Assembly: GCF_001612685.1 (NCBI RefSeq)
Contig: NZ_BDAY01000021.1
Location: 1 to 64,000, forward strand
Direction of reading: 5' to 3'
Origin: Nocardia altamirensis NBRC 108246
Lineage (GTDB): Bacteria; Actinomycetota; Actinomycetes; Mycobacteriales; Mycobacteriaceae
DNA: 64,000 nucleotides
Shown here: positions 25,229-32,630 of the stretch, in pieces
Layout of the letters: the number at the start of each line of letters is the position of its first letter
Numbering within the stretch: the stretch's first letter is position 1
Notes under the pieces: model-generated
Told to the model about the DNA's origin: nothing
What the model saw: the letters and a program-made list of their open reading frames with translations, nothing else
Databases searched by the model: none
Made by a program: the position numbers and the translations under genes

Positions 25229-25885
25229 TCAGCCGAGGATCAGGGGAAGGGTGATGGGGAGGTCGGCCATGGCGAGTTTTTCGGCGTCGGTGGGAATACG
25301 GCGGCCGGTGCCGACGAGGAGGGCGTCTTTGTCGGACATTGTTGCGGGGAAAGGGGTTCCGGCGATCTGGTCGAGCATTTCGCGGGAGCGGGCCAGGGAT
25401 TCGGCGGGTGGGTCGGCGAGTTCGGGGAGATGGGCGATGAGGTCGAGGTGGTGCAGTGTCCATTCGAGGACGTAGGCGGAGAGGTAATCGCCTGCGGTGA
25501 GGACTTGGTCGCAGGTGCTGACGAGGATGGTCGGGTCGACGAGGGTGGCGGCGCGGCCCGCAGCCGAGCCGACGTCGTCGAGATGGAACTTCAGCAGGCC
25601 CGGTTCCTGGTAGGCGGCGGCGAGCCGGACGATCAGCGCGTCGAGCGGATCGTCGCCGGTGGGCGGAGTGTCGGAGATGTTCCAGTAGGTCACGGCGTTG
25701 CGGGTCGGCGCCGAATCTGCGGGCGTGACGAGGGTGATCAGGACGTCTTGGGCGTCGATGATCAGGTGGCACACCAGGTCCCGGACGAGCCAGCCGGTGC
25801 AGCCGGATGGCATGGCGAAGTCGTGATCGGGGAGTTCGGCGACCGCGGTGCGCAACGCTGTCCATGAGCGTGAGAAGAGGTCCAC
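25229..25885 (-). CDS. Maleylpyruvate isomerase/DinB family mycothiol-dependent protein
   Basis: A 218-aa protein with a GTG start at 25885. The N-terminus has the four-helix DinB/MDMPI pattern, with an early GCTGWLVRDLVCHL stretch whose His is the usual metal ligand, and a second His-rich helix (EWTLHHLDLIAHL) providing further candidate ligands. The family includes mycothiol-dependent isomerases and S-transferases; the substrate here cannot be read from sequence. It is convergent with NRPS2, with a hairpin between them, and 121 bp downstream of the sensor-kinase gene on the same strand. It could be cotranscribed with the two-component system or be independent. Confidence 0.75.
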   Translation of the reverse strand: MDLFSRSWTALRTAVAELPDHDFAMPSGCTGWLVRDLVCHLIIDAQDVLITLVTPADSAPTRNAVTYWNISDTPPTGDDPLDALIVRLAAAYQEPGLLKFHLDDVGSAAGRAATLVDPTILVSTCDQVLTAGDYLSAYVLEWTLHHLDLIAHLPELADPPAESLARSREMLDQIAGTPFPATMSDKDALLVGTGRRIPTDAEKLAMADLPITLPLILG

Positions 25886-26006
25886 GGCCGCAAGTTAGCA
25901 GTGCATGGTCGTCCTGGCGAATTTTTTCCATGGATCACCAAAGCCTCGTTCAGGAGCGCACTTTCGACCTCTGTCCGAAGCCGTCGACTTGGCCGGCGTC
26001 TGCTGA

Positions 26007-27113
26007 TCACGGCCGCGCATCGGCGGAGCGAGGTATCCGGAGTTCCAGTCGGAAGCCACCATCCGCCTCGTGGTGGGTGCGCAGCGTCCCGTCGAGCAGT
26101 TCGGCGCGCTCGGTCAGCCCACGCAGCCCGTGCCCGGCGCTCGGCAGCGTCATCGGGGTGTGCTGACCCGCGGTGTTGCGCACGATCACCGTGACCTCGG
26201 TCGTGTCGGCCGTGAGCGTCACGGTCACTGCGGCGCCCGGCGCGTGCTTGCGGACGTTGGTGAGTGCTTCCTGCACGGTGCGGTAGATCGCCCGCTGGGT
26301 GGCCGCACCGAGATCGTCGGGCATGGCGCCGATCAGCGTGACGTCGATGCCGCTGTCGTGCAACAGTTTCGGCAGATCCGCGACGGTGGGTTGCGGGGTG
26401 AGCGCGCCGCCGTTGGTTCCGGAGGCGCGCAGCACGGTCACCATATGCCGTAGTTCGTCCAGGGTTTTGGCGCTGAGCTCTCTGATCGTTTCCGCAACGC
26501 CAACGGTTTTCGGGTCGGGACTGCTCACCTCGAGCGCGCCTGCCTGGATGGCGATCATGCTGACCTGATGCGACACCACGTCGTGCATCTCGGACGCGAG
26601 CTCGGCGCGGTCGCGGGCGAGTGCGGATTGGATGCGAAGGGCGTCGCCTTCTTCGCGCGCCGCGGTCAGCTCGGCGATCTTGTCCTGCAACGCGACTCGG
26701 GAGCGGAGCAGCCTGCCGAGCACCGCAGGCGCGATCGCGGAGAGGACCCGGGTGATGATGATGACGGTGAACATGTCGAGCGGAATATGTTCCCAGGCAA
26801 CGGAATACCGCACGACGATGAAGACGACCGCCAGGATGATCGTGCAGACGACGACGGTCAGGCTGCGCTTGCTGTGCCTGCCGACGGTGTAGATCGCGAC
26901 CGAGGGGATGAGCAGCGAATGCCACGCGGCCGGGATGGTGCACAGGAACGTCAGCACCGGAAACCGCCGCCGCCAGAGCAGCGCAACCACACCGAATGCG
27001 GCCGACAGATGCTCGGGCAGCGAGGTCGGCATCTGCGGCACCAGCCAGACATCCAGCACGGACAGTGGTATCGGTAGGAGATACAGCAGCACCCGATACC
27101 ACGGTGTTGTCAT
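26007..27113 (-). CDS. NarL-family sensor histidine kinase
   Basis: 368 aa. About four hydrophobic segments occupy the first ~140 residues. A coiled linker (LQDKIAELTAAREE) leads to a HisKA_3 dimerisation domain with the phospho-acceptor His177 in EMHDVVSHQ. A C-terminal HATPase_c domain follows, with an N-box helix (TVQEALTNVRKHA) and a GHGLRGLTERAELL G-box. It would autophosphorylate and pass phosphate to the adjacent response regulator, whose stop codon overlaps its start by 4 bp (ATGA). The signal is unknown. There is no large extracellular sensor domain, which suggests membrane or intramembrane sensing. Confidence 0.93.
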   Translation of the reverse strand: MTTPWYRVLLYLLPIPLSVLDVWLVPQMPTSLPEHLSAAFGVVALLWRRRFPVLTFLCTIPAAWHSLLIPSVAIYTVGRHSKRSLTVVVCTIILAVVFIVVRYSVAWEHIPLDMFTVIIITRVLSAIAPAVLGRLLRSRVALQDKIAELTAAREEGDALRIQSALARDRAELASEMHDVVSHQVSMIAIQAGALEVSSPDPKTVGVAETIRELSAKTLDELRHMVTVLRASGTNGGALTPQPTVADLPKLLHDSGIDVTLIGAMPDDLGAATQRAIYRTVQEALTNVRKHAPGAAVTVTLTADTTEVTVIVRNTAGQHTPMTLPSAGHGLRGLTERAELLDGTLRTHHEADGGFRLELRIPRSADARP

Positions 27114-27763
27114 GTCTGTGGTCCGTCGACCAGCCCGGCCTGTTGCGCGATCAGTGCCGCCTCGACTCTGGTGCCGACGCCGAGCTTGGCCAGGATCGCG
27201 CTCATATCGTCCTTGACCGTCCCGGTGCTGTGCCGGATCAGCCCGGCGATCTCGCGGTTGGAACGCCCGGCGGCGACGTGCCGCAGCACTGTCTGCTCGC
27301 GTTCGGACAGTTTGGCGACCGCGGCGACGGCCGAGGAGACCGCCTCGGCGGCCGAGAACCCGCGGATCACCGATCGGGTCAGCGTCGGCGACAGCACAAC
27401 GCCGCCCGCGGCCAGGCTTTTCACCAGCGTCACGAGTTGGCGGGGATTGGTGTCCTTGAGCAGGAATCCGGCGGCGCCGAGCGTGAGCGCCTGCAGGACG
27501 TATTCGTCGGCGTCGAACGTCGTCAGCATGGCGACCACGGGCGGATTCGCGCGCGTCAGCACCTCACGCAAAATGGTGAGGCCGTCGACGTGGGGCATGC
27601 GAATGTCGAGCAGGACGACATCGGGGTGGTGGCGGTCGATTTGTGCCAATGCCGTGACGCCGTCAGCGGTGGCGACCACGTCGATATCGGCATCCTGTCC
27701 GAGAATCAGCTCGAATCCGGACCGGACGAGCGCCTCGTCGTCGATCACGATGACTCGAATCAT
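27110..27763 (-). CDS. NarL/LuxR-family response regulator
   Basis: 217 aa. The receiver domain has the acidic pocket D8/D9, phospho-acceptor D53 (VVLLDIRMP), a conserved Thr (MLTTFDADEY) and Lys (FLLKD). The C-terminal LuxR-type HTH begins at LSEREQTVLRHVAAGRSN. I chose the ATG at 27763 because MIRVIVIDDE is the canonical receiver start; an upstream in-frame extension to 27874 has no domain character. It is translationally coupled to the kinase. The 235-bp gap upstream separates it from a divergent 67-aa gene, a possible target. Confidence 0.93.
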   Translation of the reverse strand: MIRVIVIDDEALVRSGFELILGQDADIDVVATADGVTALAQIDRHHPDVVLLDIRMPHVDGLTILREVLTRANPPVVAMLTTFDADEYVLQALTLGAAGFLLKDTNPRQLVTLVKSLAAGGVVLSPTLTRSVIRGFSAAEAVSSAVAAVAKLSEREQTVLRHVAAGRSNREIAGLIRHSTGTVKDDMSAILAKLGVGTRVEAALIAQQAGLVDGPQT

Positions 27764-27998
27764 GCCTGGGAACAATACTGTAGTTACCGTCCGGCTACAC
27801 AGCCATGGTTGAAGCAGCCAGTTGGCGGTGCGGAAATCAGACCTTACGGCGACGCGCCGGTTGTCCGATTGCACATACGGTTCGCCGGGTACGTGTTCAG
27901 CCCGGCCGAGCCACCCCCGATCGGCCCGGTTCTGAAAGGGATCGCGTCATCGCTCGATCGATGCGTGGCTGCGCGATCCTCGCTAGGAAGGAAACACC

Positions 27999-28202
27999 AT
28001 GCCCGACAACGCATCCGCCGCCTCCCACCTCGCTACCGCCGCACATCCCGCCGACACCAAGATCATTGCCCGACTGACCGAGCCCGCGCTGCGTACCCTG
28101 CTCAACACCGCACAGGATCTCTCCGCGAATTCCATCGGCCTGCTCCTCGATTGTGCCGAGCATCTGCACTTCCACCAGTACTCGGACCAGCTGACCGCCT
28201 AA
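27999..28202 (+). CDS. Small protein of unknown function (67 aa)
   Basis: I do not recognise this protein. It has a strong ribosome-binding site, AGGAAGGA at 27985-27992, six bases before ATG. It ends in TAA and is followed 19 nt later by an excellent hairpin terminator, so it looks like a real single-gene unit. The sequence has a polar Ala/His-rich N-terminus and a helical, leucine-rich middle (ALRTLLNTAQDLSANSIGLL), then one Cys and a His-rich tail (AEHLHFHQYSDQ). There is no signal peptide or membrane helix. It is divergent from the two-component system. A regulatory peptide or precursor role is possible but unsupported. Confidence 0.7.
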   Translation: MPDNASAASHLATAAHPADTKIIARLTEPALRTLLNTAQDLSANSIGLLLDCAEHLHFHQYSDQLTA

Positions 28203-28221
28203 CCACAGCTTGGAAAAAGCC

Positions 28222-28251
28222 TTGGGCCGGGACTGGTAAGTCCCGGCCCAA
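28222..28251. terminator. Strong hairpin terminator after the 67-aa gene
   Basis: Perfect 13-bp inverted repeat TTGGGCCGGGACT / AGTCCCGGCCCAA around a GGTA tetraloop. It lies between the small plus-strand gene and the convergent SnoaL-like gene, so it can terminate both. It is the longest perfect stem I noted in the window. Confidence 0.85.
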
Positions 28252-28277
28252 AGTGTCGATCAGGGGTAGCGATCTAT

Positions 28278-28670
28278 TTACTGGGATGCGCCGAGCGCGG
28301 CGAGCATGGCGGGGGTGTCGAGGTAGTTGTCGAAGCCGGCGACGCGGCCGTCACGCAGGTGCCAGATGTGGATCTGCGCGACGTCGAAGGCGACACCGTC
28401 CTTGGTCTTGCCGACGCCGCGGCCCATCATGACGACGTCGTCGCCCGCGGCGAAGATGTTGTCCGGGATGGTGTTGGGTTCGACATGGGCGAGCATCGTG
28501 GTGAAGTAGGTGGCAGCGCCCTCGTATCCGACATGTCGACCACCCCACGGCAATTGCTCGGCCTGTTTTATCTCGATATCCGGATCGAAGAGTCGCTCGA
28601 TAACTGTGAAATCGAGTTCACCGAATGCCTGGTACACCTGGGTGACGAGGTCGAGATTGGTTTGGGACAC
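28278..28670 (-). CDS. SnoaL/NTF2-like domain protein
   Basis: 130 aa. The start is GTG at 28670, set by GAGGAG (28679-28684) 8 nt upstream. The protein has the NTF2/SnoaL pattern: an N-terminal helix (LVTQVYQAF), FDPDIEIKQAEQLPWGG, then a beta-sheet ending IHIWHLRDGRVAGFDNYLDT. Members are small cone-shaped cytosolic proteins used as cyclases, isomerases or ketosteroid-isomerase-like enzymes, or as plain binding proteins. No specific substrate can be read. It is divergent from the GNAT gene. Confidence 0.85.
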   Translation of the reverse strand: MSQTNLDLVTQVYQAFGELDFTVIERLFDPDIEIKQAEQLPWGGRHVGYEGAATYFTTMLAHVEPNTIPDNIFAAGDDVVMMGRGVGKTKDGVAFDVAQIHIWHLRDGRVAGFDNYLDTPAMLAALGASQ

Positions 28671-28933
28671 TGAAGGGGCTCCTCGTGGGATGAATCGTGT
28701 AGAACACCAACATCTTTGCCGTTCGGCGCCGGTGTCGCTACATGAAGAAGGAGTCATTTTGGCATCGACGTCACGGTGCGGGCGGCGGTCATTCGACGGC
28801 GATTCCGAGTACCCAGTTTGCCACCGTTGAACCACGAATTTTCCGGCGTCGAACAATCGTGGCCCGCAGGGGGTGCCGCGGCGTCCGGAAATGTTGTCGC
28901 CGCAGTGGTTCTGCCCCTGGTAGGAATGCACCC

Positions 28934-29779
28934 ATGCCGACTGAACCGAATCTTTTTGCTGGGACCGAGCTTTCGGCGCGGGTCGAGCGTGCCGAAAGAT
29001 CGCTGATCGAGCAGGGTGCGCGCGCGGCCGCCGCGCGGGACCCGCAGCTGCGGGTCCTCACTCAGCCGCTCGGCAGCGGGCTCGCGGTGTGGGCAGGCCC
29101 TGGCTCGCCGTTCGACAAGGTCGTCGGCGTCGGCATGGACGGCGAATTCAGCGACCAGGAACTGGCCGCGGTGGAGCAGGAGTTCGCGGACCGCGACACC
29201 CCGGTGCAGTTCGAGGTGTCCACCCTCGCCGACCCGGCCGTGGTCGAACGCCTCACCCGCCGCGGCTATGTGCTCGTCGGTTTCGAGAACGTGCTCGGCC
29301 TGCGGCTGGCGCCGGGCAGGCAGGCGAACTCGGCGCATGGTGTCGAGATCGCGCCTGCGACGCCCGCACAATTCGACACCTGGTTGCAGGTCTGCGTCGA
29401 CGGCTTCGCCACTCCGGACACCCAGGGCGTGCCGTCCAGTGAGGAATTCCCGCGCGAATCACTCGAGCACGCGATGGGCGATCTCGCCGCGACCACCGGC
29501 TTCAGCCGATTGATCGCACAGGTAGACGGTGTTGCGGCGGGCTCGGCCAGCCTGCGCCTGCACGATGGCATCGCCCAACTCTGCGGCGCGTCGACGCTAC
29601 CGGCGTTCCGCCGCCGCGGCATTCAAGCCTCCTTGCTGGCGCATCGGCTCGCCACGGCCGCGGCGGCGGGCTGCGACCTCGCGACCGTCACCGTGCTGCC
29701 CGGCTCGAAGTCGCAGCAGAACGTGCAACGCCTCGGCTTCCAGCTGCTCTACGTGCGCACCATCCTCGTCAAGGCGTGA
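28934..29779 (+). CDS. GNAT family N-acetyltransferase
   Basis: 281 aa. ATG at 28934 is preceded by AGGA at 28922; a longer in-frame extension exists but lacks domain character. The C-terminal half carries the acetyl-CoA site: beta-strand AQLCGASTLPAFRRRGIQ, where the RRRGIQ pyrophosphate loop is diagnostic, followed by a helix and a final VQRLGFQLLYVR segment. The N-terminal half is a diverged GNAT-like repeat. The substrate is unknown. The gene overlaps the convergent flavoprotein gene by 11 bp. Confidence 0.85.
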   Translation: MPTEPNLFAGTELSARVERAERSLIEQGARAAAARDPQLRVLTQPLGSGLAVWAGPGSPFDKVVGVGMDGEFSDQELAAVEQEFADRDTPVQFEVSTLADPAVVERLTRRGYVLVGFENVLGLRLAPGRQANSAHGVEIAPATPAQFDTWLQVCVDGFATPDTQGVPSSEEFPRESLEHAMGDLAATTGFSRLIAQVDGVAAGSASLRLHDGIAQLCGASTLPAFRRRGIQASLLAHRLATAAAAGCDLATVTVLPGSKSQQNVQRLGFQLLYVRTILVKA

Positions 29780-31082
29780 GCACCGTGTGGATGCGGTTCG
29801 CCGGATCCACCACACGCCGGATCTCGGCGAATTGCGCGTAGTTGTGGGCGTAGTAGCGCTCGAGCGGGTCACCGGATTCGAGGTAGTTGATATAGGCCCC
29901 CGCCGAGGCGGGCGCGACCAGACTGTGTGCTTCGGCGATCCACTCGGCGGCTCGCTCGTGCGGAATCGGTTGGTAGTTGCCCCATTCCACGAGGGCGGCA
30001 TGCGCGCGCCACGGGAAGGCGGTCTCGGTCGGGCCGGTGTCGCGGATGGCACCGTCGAGCGCGTTGATCTGGACCCATCCGGTGCCGCCCGCGCGCGAAT
30101 GCTTGGTGACCGCCTCCACGATCGCGGCGATGGTGTCCGCCGTGAGTTCGGTGATGACATCGGAACCACAGGTGAACGTGGCGCGCGGTGGGGTGCCGCT
30201 TGCAAGATGGGTGACTGCGTCCAAGTGGCTGAGGGACCGATATTCGACGTTCAGTGGTTTCGCCGTGTTGGTCATCAGCTCGACGGCCGCGCGCACGCCG
30301 TCCCTGGCGGGGCTGACCAGCTGGAGCCAGCAGGTCAGCCCGCCGCGCCCGTCGGCGTCGACGCTGACATCGGCCCACTGGTCGCGGCCCGCGGTGCGCA
30401 GCCAGTTCGCCCATCCGGCGATCACCTGAGCCGCCTGGTCGCCGGGAAAGGTCAGTTCCACAACGTCTTTCGGCGTTGCCGGGCAGGTGTGGTAGGTGAG
30501 CGAGGTGACGACACCGAGGTGGGCGCCGCCGCCGCGAACGGCCCAGAACAGATCGGGCCGGTAGGTCGGCGACACCTCGGTCGTCGTGCCGTCCGGCAGC
30601 ACCATCGTCGCCGCGACCAGCCGGTCGCAGGTCAGGCCGTATCTGCGGGCCTCGAACCCGAGACCGCCGCCGAGGGTGAGCCCGGCGACGCCGACCATCG
30701 GGCACATACCCGCAGGAATGGTCTGCCCGTGCTTGTCGAGCTCGCGGTACACCTGCTGCAGCGTCATCCCCGGCGCCACCACCGCCATGCCGTCGCGGTA
30801 GGTCAGTCCCGTCAACCCGCGCAGATCGATGATCATCGCGCCGCTGGCCGCCGAGGCGCCCACGTAGGAGTGACCGCCCGCGCGTGCCGCCAGCACGACG
30901 TCGTGCTCGGCGGCGAACGCGACCGCGGTCGCGACATCCGCCGCCGAGGTGACCCGTACGACGGCCGTCGGCGCCGCGCTGTCGAATCGGGTGTTGAAGA
31001 GCTGCTTCGCCTTCGCGTAATCCGGGTCGCTCGCGAGGCTGACCGGGCGGCGCAGTCGCTGCTCCAAGCCGCCCCAATCCAC
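29769..31082 (-). CDS. FAD-binding (PCMH/berberine-bridge type) oxidoreductase, start uncertain
   Basis: 437 aa from GTG at 31082. The PCMH FAD-binding domain is clear: RAGGHSYVG with the His usually bonded to FAD, then a GVAGLTLGGGLGFEARRYG stretch. The C-terminus has the BBE motif YINYLESGDPLERYYAHNY. The second covalent Cys position reads MCPMVGVAG, so mono-covalent FAD is likely. Members oxidise alcohols, sugars or secondary metabolites. The reading frame continues upstream to about 31226 and encodes a Tat-like leader (LSRGVFLRG, hydrophobic stretch, then ARA-EP) without any ATG, GTG or TTG. The GTG at 31082 may therefore not be the native start; see findings. Convergent with the GNAT gene. 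Confidence 0.88.
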   Translation of the reverse strand: MDWGGLEQRLRRPVSLASDPDYAKAKQLFNTRFDSAAPTAVVRVTSAADVATAVAFAAEHDVVLAARAGGHSYVGASAASGAMIIDLRGLTGLTYRDGMAVVAPGMTLQQVYRELDKHGQTIPAGMCPMVGVAGLTLGGGLGFEARRYGLTCDRLVAATMVLPDGTTTEVSPTYRPDLFWAVRGGGAHLGVVTSLTYHTCPATPKDVVELTFPGDQAAQVIAGWANWLRTAGRDQWADVSVDADGRGGLTCWLQLVSPARDGVRAAVELMTNTAKPLNVEYRSLSHLDAVTHLASGTPPRATFTCGSDVITELTADTIAAIVEAVTKHSRAGGTGWVQINALDGAIRDTGPTETAFPWRAHAALVEWGNYQPIPHERAAEWIAEAHSLVAPASAGAYINYLESGDPLERYYAHNYAQFAEIRRVVDPANRIHTVLTP

Positions 31083-31315
31083 GCCCGCCGCAGCGCGGCT
31101 GGATGTTAGCGGCGACGGCTCAGCACGGGCGATGCCGCGGTGCGCGGTACCGCCGAATGCCAGGGTTGTCGCGCCGATGCCGAAGGCGCCGCGCAGGAAT
31201 ACGCCGCGGGAGAGGTTGGTGTCGATCCATGCAGCGTAGGTCCTTCAGCCACTGGCCCTGACCTGCCGTGTTCGGTCGGCGTGCCATCGGCTCGCGCGGG
31301 GGTGATCGTGGGTTA

Positions 31316-32494
31316 ATGGGGTACATGGTCATTCGGTGGCTGTGTGCGGCTGCGGCGGCGGTGCTCGCCGCGGTGATGGCGCTGTTCATTTACGTGATCA
31401 TGGTGGTGCGGGTGCCCGCGCCGTTCGTGGTGTTGACGCACGTGGTGAGCGACTTCGGGCTGTACCTGGTCCCCGTTGGGCTCAGCGGATTCGTGTTGGC
31501 GCTGATCGCGTTCGCGCCGAAGGGACGTGTCCGGGTGCGCCGGACGGCGGCGGTCGCGGGGCTGGTGTGCCTGCTCGGCGTGCTCACTGCCGGTCTGCCG
31601 CTGGCCGCGTCGTGGGGGACGGCGATCCGCAACGATGCCAAGCTGTCGTTCCGTGACTATTTCGCCGGAGAGCGGAACGTCGGCGCGCCCGTCGAAGCGC
31701 TGAGCACCGCGTACAACACCATCGACGGTCAGGATCTGCTGCTGGATGTGAAGCTGCCCGCGGCGGCATCGGATCGCCCACGGCCCGCAGTGGTCTGGGT
31801 GCACGGCGGCGGCTGGGCCAACGGCGACCGCGGCGAGGCGCCGCTGTGGCATAAGTGGTTGACCGACAAGGGCTATGCCGTCTTCGCGATCGACTACCGG
31901 ATGACGCCGCCACCGCGCTGGGATCAGGCGCCCGCCGATGTGAAGTGTGCCGTCGGCTGGGTCAAGCAGCAGGCGGCGAAGTACGGCGTCGACCCGGCGC
32001 GGGTGATGATCGCGGGCGGCTCGGCGGGCGGCAACCTCGCGCTGATGGGCGCCTATGCCGACGATCGCGTGCTGCCGAGCTGCGCGGTCGACGACACCAG
32101 GGTCAAGGCGGTCGCGGCGTTCTATCCGATGCCCGATCTGGCGGAGGCGTGGCGTGATTCCGGGCTGCCCGGCCGAATGCGCACCTTCCTTTCGGATTAC
32201 ACCGGCGGCACCCCCGATCAGGTGCCCGACCGATACAAGGCGGCGTCCCCGGTCACCTACATCCGCCCCAACGTGCCGCCGACGCTGGTCATGCACGGCA
32301 CCCGCGATCATGTTGCGCCGTACCGGGGTTCGGTCGAGCTGATGGAGCGGCTGCGCCGAGTCGGTGTCGAAGGTCAGCTGCTCGCCGTGCCTTACGGCGA
32401 ACACATCTACGATTTCACCTGGGGCGATTGGGGCACCCAGATGTCCAAGCACGTCTTCGGCACATTCCTCGCAAACCACTTCCCTGCCAACTGA
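31316..32494 (+). CDS. Membrane-anchored alpha/beta hydrolase (HSL/esterase type)
   Basis: 392 aa from ATG at 31316 (ATG at 31325 is equally possible). The N-terminus has three hydrophobic segments within the first ~110 residues, so the catalytic domain is probably anchored outside. The hydrolase domain has the HGGGWANGDR oxyanion motif, the nucleophile elbow GGSAGG, an Asp in GTRDHVAPY and a His in GEHIYDF. This fits the lipase/esterase family related to BD-FAE proteins. The substrate is unknown, perhaps a lipid or ester in the cell envelope. It is divergent from the flavoprotein gene, with 233 bp between their annotated starts. Confidence 0.88.
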   Translation: MGYMVIRWLCAAAAAVLAAVMALFIYVIMVVRVPAPFVVLTHVVSDFGLYLVPVGLSGFVLALIAFAPKGRVRVRRTAAVAGLVCLLGVLTAGLPLAASWGTAIRNDAKLSFRDYFAGERNVGAPVEALSTAYNTIDGQDLLLDVKLPAAASDRPRPAVVWVHGGGWANGDRGEAPLWHKWLTDKGYAVFAIDYRMTPPPRWDQAPADVKCAVGWVKQQAAKYGVDPARVMIAGGSAGGNLALMGAYADDRVLPSCAVDDTRVKAVAAFYPMPDLAEAWRDSGLPGRMRTFLSDYTGGTPDQVPDRYKAASPVTYIRPNVPPTLVMHGTRDHVAPYRGSVELMERLRRVGVEGQLLAVPYGEHIYDFTWGDWGTQMSKHVFGTFLANHFPAN

Positions 32495-32565
32495 ATCGCG
32501 CACACCCGCGGGCGTACTCCCGAGTAACTGTGGCGGCGGTCACTGTTGTGCATTAAGCGTGACGC

Positions 32566-32580
32566 GCGTTACTGTAACGC
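32566..32580. promoter_or_regulatory. Candidate operator palindrome upstream of the CocE-type hydrolase
   Basis: GCGTTAC-T-GTAACGC, a perfect 15-bp dyad 50 bp before the start codon of the secreted hydrolase. Its size and symmetry suit a TetR- or GntR-type dimer. The nearest regulator is the TetR gene downstream of the hydrolase (34666-35319), but the link is inference. Confidence 0.45.
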
Positions 32581-32600
32581 CTCGTTAAGGGGAACGAGGC
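32579..32600. repeat. Second dyad in the hydrolase leader
   Basis: GCCTCGTT / AACGAGGC, 8-bp arms and a 6-nt loop (AAGGGG), abutting the 15-bp palindrome. It could be a second operator half or an mRNA leader hairpin ahead of the GGGAGGG ribosome-binding site at 32614-32620. Confidence 0.4.
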
Positions 32601-32630
32601 AGTTCCCCACTGTGGGAGGGTGCGCGAAGA

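Noticed and set aside
27764..27874. In-frame N-terminal extension of the response regulator
   Set aside because: MIRVIVIDDE is the standard receiver start, and the extra 37 residues show no structure.
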